Positions 62,745 to 64,000 of a stretch of DNA of 64,000 nt are shown piece by piece. How positions within the stretch are numbered: the stretch's first letter is position 1; each line of letters starts with the position of its first letter. The stretch lies in assembly GCF_024385605.1 (NCBI RefSeq), contig NZ_JANFOJ010000008.1, positions 96,725 through 160,724 on the forward strand, in the 5' to 3' direction. The position numbers and the translations under genes are program-made. The notes under the pieces are model-generated. The model was given only the letters and a program-made list of their open reading frames with translations. It was not told the DNA's origin and did no database searches. This DNA is from Sporolactobacillus sp. STSJ-5 (GTDB taxonomy: Bacteria > Bacillota > Bacilli > Bacillales > Sporolactobacillaceae).

Positions 62745-63055
62745 TTCATGCGGACAAACTCGGAATTAATTGGGGAAACGATCAATTTAATCGGGGGAAA
62801 GTCCGAAACAATCAGAGAAAAAGTACACCTAATCCGGGAATCGAGTGTGTCCGCGACTTTTATCCAATCAAACTCGGAATGAATCAGGGAAAAAACAGTT
62901 TAATCCGGGAAAACTTCAGGCCAATCTGGGGAAAAGTGCATCTATTCCGGGAATCGAGCCCATGGCAACTTATATCAGGACAAATTCGGCATCAATCGGG
63001 GGAAAATTCAAGTCAATCCAGAAATAATCGCGCCTAACCGAAGAATGGATGCCAA
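62745..63055. repeat. Array of AATCNGGGAAAA modules in about 113-bp units
   Basis: Modules of about 20-22 bp share the core AATCNGGGAAAA (AATCCGGGAA, AATCGGGGGAAA, AATCAGGGAAAA, AATCTGGGGAAAA). A larger unit beginning AAACTCGG or AAATTCGG starts at 62756, 62870 and 62982, 114 and 112 bp apart, with the phrase CCGGGAATCGAG once per complete unit. It starts right after the htpX terminator and lies between convergent genes. It is more diverged than the other arrays. Three plus-strand frames are partly open by chance. Confidence 0.88.
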
Positions 63056-63077
63056 ATCACATTTTATCCAGGACGTT

Positions 63078-63112
63078 AAAAATCGGCACAGCGATTTTTT
63101 TTCGCTGTGCCG
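63078..63112 (-). terminator. Terminator for the minus-strand oxidoreductase gene
   Basis: CGGCACAGCG and CGCTGTGCCG form a 10-bp stem; on the minus strand ATTTTT follows. Confidence 0.88.
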
Positions 63113-63140
63113 CCTTTAGTTTATGTCAACTAGATAGAAA

Positions 63141-63767
63141 TCACGCTTGTTGCAGAAGATGAATCAATTCGTCACGGTTCGCACGGGCACAGTAAGCAGG
63201 AGTGCCATTTTGAAAACGATAGCCTTCATGCAGCGCGCCGGCGTCATAGACATCGAAACCAATGGATTCAATCAAGTCGATGACTGTTTTCTTTGCTTCC
63301 GCGTCGTTTCCGGCAATCGGGAGCGTTCGTCGTTGCGGATCGCCTTGCGGTTTGGCAGTTGTTTGAATTTCTGAAGCAATGATTGAGTTGAACGCTTTGA
63401 CTACGCGTGCATTCGGAAAATGTTCCGCCGTCAATTCACTGGTCGTCGCCGTTCCGTCATCAAGCGATGCGATATGCCCATCTCGGAATGGATAATAGTT
63501 CATGGTATCAATAATTACTTTGCCATCCGTTCCGGAGGTTGATAATTTAGGAAGCGCATAAAGCGGTACCGTCACAACAATCAAGTCACCCTCATGTGCT
63601 GCTTGTTCCGCAGTGGCAGCTTTTGCCTTAGGACCTAATTCTTTGACCAAGTCGGACAGTGTTTCCGGACTGCGGGAATTGGACATCACAACGGAATGAC
63701 CGGCACGGAGAAAGCAAGAGGCAACGGTTCGGCCGATATTGCCGCTGCCGATAAACCCGATTTTCAT
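63141..63767 (-). CDS. F420-reductase-type NADP-binding oxidoreductase
   Basis: A 208-residue protein with an N-terminal Rossmann motif GFIGSGNIGRTVA, the SNSRSPETL segment that reads the NADP phosphate, VVKAFNSI and a C-terminal YDAGALHEGYRFQ. This is the NADPH-dependent F420 reductase/YqfO-like group (F420_oxidored). Bacilli lack F420, so the true electron acceptor is unknown. AAAGGAG precedes the ATG. A terminator lies just downstream. Confidence 0.87.
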   Translation of the reverse strand: MKIGFIGSGNIGRTVASCFLRAGHSVVMSNSRSPETLSDLVKELGPKAKAATAEQAAHEGDLIVVTVPLYALPKLSTSGTDGKVIIDTMNYYPFRDGHIASLDDGTATTSELTAEHFPNARVVKAFNSIIASEIQTTAKPQGDPQRRTLPIAGNDAEAKKTVIDLIESIGFDVYDAGALHEGYRFQNGTPAYCARANRDELIHLLQQA

Positions 63768-64000
63768 AATAATCGCTCCTTTCGCTATTCACGATTAGTG
63801 TAGCATTCATCAACATGAGCGTCTAACAACTTGGCTCGAAGCAAGACGAGCAGACCTTGTTTTTAGGTGAATTGTTAAAAACAAGATCAAGAGGCGCGGA
63901 ACGGAATCGGTATTAGAAAACTTGGCTTCGCCAAGCCTCTGACGAAGGCGAAGACTTAGTTGCACTTATACCATTTTCCTTAAAATTTATATACTTATAG
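63768..64000. other. Right-edge intergenic sequence
   Basis: Holds an inverted repeat CTTGTTTTTA (63856-63865)/TAAAAACAAG (63876-63885) and a short CTTGGCTTCGCCAAG hairpin near 63924. No gene is visible before the window ends. Confidence 0.5.

Noticed and set aside
63856..63885. Inverted repeat at the right edge as a terminator
   Set aside because: The arms are mostly A/T without a GC stem, and the neighbouring gene lies outside the window; left as unexplained intergenic sequence.

Overview
The window looks like a chromosomal segment of a low-to-moderate GC Gram-positive (Bacillota, class Bacilli). Purine-rich ribosome binding sites lie about 6-10 nt before most starts, GTG and TTG starts are frequent, U-tailed intrinsic terminators are abundant, and the gene families (CstR, YtrA-type GntR, HxlR, LpdC/D/B, DUF4811, NamA, spore-type glucose dehydrogenase, GutM-type sorbitol PTS) are typical of Bacilli. 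The mix of sugar PTS, 2-oxoacid decarboxylase, gallate-type decarboxylase and glucose dehydrogenase genes would fit a spore-forming lactic acid bacterium of the Sporolactobacillaceae type. That genus-level guess is inference. No rRNA, tRNA, intact insertion sequence, prophage or CRISPR array was seen.

Layout. 0-4.7 kb: a drug-efflux pump cut by the left edge, an EamA exporter and a thiamine-diphosphate 2-oxoacid decarboxylase. 4.9-11.2 kb: a reactive-sulfur locus. A CstR persulfide sensor (Cys31/Cys60, no CsoR histidine), four copies of a 16-bp ATACC..GGTAT operator, a glutaredoxin, a four-domain CoA-disulfide reductase/rhodanese/TusA/DsrE2 fusion, two single-domain rhodaneses, a second CoA-disulfide reductase/rhodanese fusion and a DsrE-like protein. 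11.5-16.2 kb: an Lgt-like protein, a CLC chloride transporter and a fluoride-riboswitch-controlled DUF190-crcB-crcB operon. 16.6-22.0 kb: a sorbitol PTS operon (dehydrogenase, PRD regulator, GutM, EIIC, EIIB/C, EIIA) with a cre site on its promoter. 23-30 kb: a phosphoesterase, a ferritin-like protein, a five-gene GntR/ABC operon on the minus strand, and a divergent HxlR/quinone-oxidoreductase pair. 30.3-32.7 kb: a UbiD-type lpdC-lpdD-ubiX operon. 33-45 kb: MerR, DUF421, a ketopantoate-reductase homologue, a DUF1835 protein with an Old Yellow Enzyme, two paralogous DHA2 pumps with a DUF4811 partner and a MarR relic, and an amino-acid permease. 45-64 kb: an AAC(6')-like acetyltransferase, a glutamate-cysteine-ligase-like enzyme, cupin, CDF transporter, lone trpB, several small enzymes, a split zeta-toxin-like locus, LemA/HtpX and an F420-type oxidoreductase.

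The most unusual layer lies between the genes. Seven intergenic arrays are built from short modules, mostly 20-22 bp with a fixed core and variable linker. In the better-preserved arrays these are organised into higher-order units of 82, 92 or about 113 bp. There are four core families: TGCAYGAAA, AAAGTTNAACCKAA, AATCNGGGAAAA, and the palindromic AGCGGAAAAATTCCGCT type. Six of the seven arrays start within about 100 bp downstream of an intrinsic terminator. The seventh follows a stop codon and ends at a terminator. Five of seven lie between convergent genes, and none lies between divergent genes.

Other points to check are key-residue changes in otherwise complete proteins: sorbitol EIIA without its phospho-histidine, the decarboxylase with GEGS for GDGS, and Lgt with DQQ for NQE.
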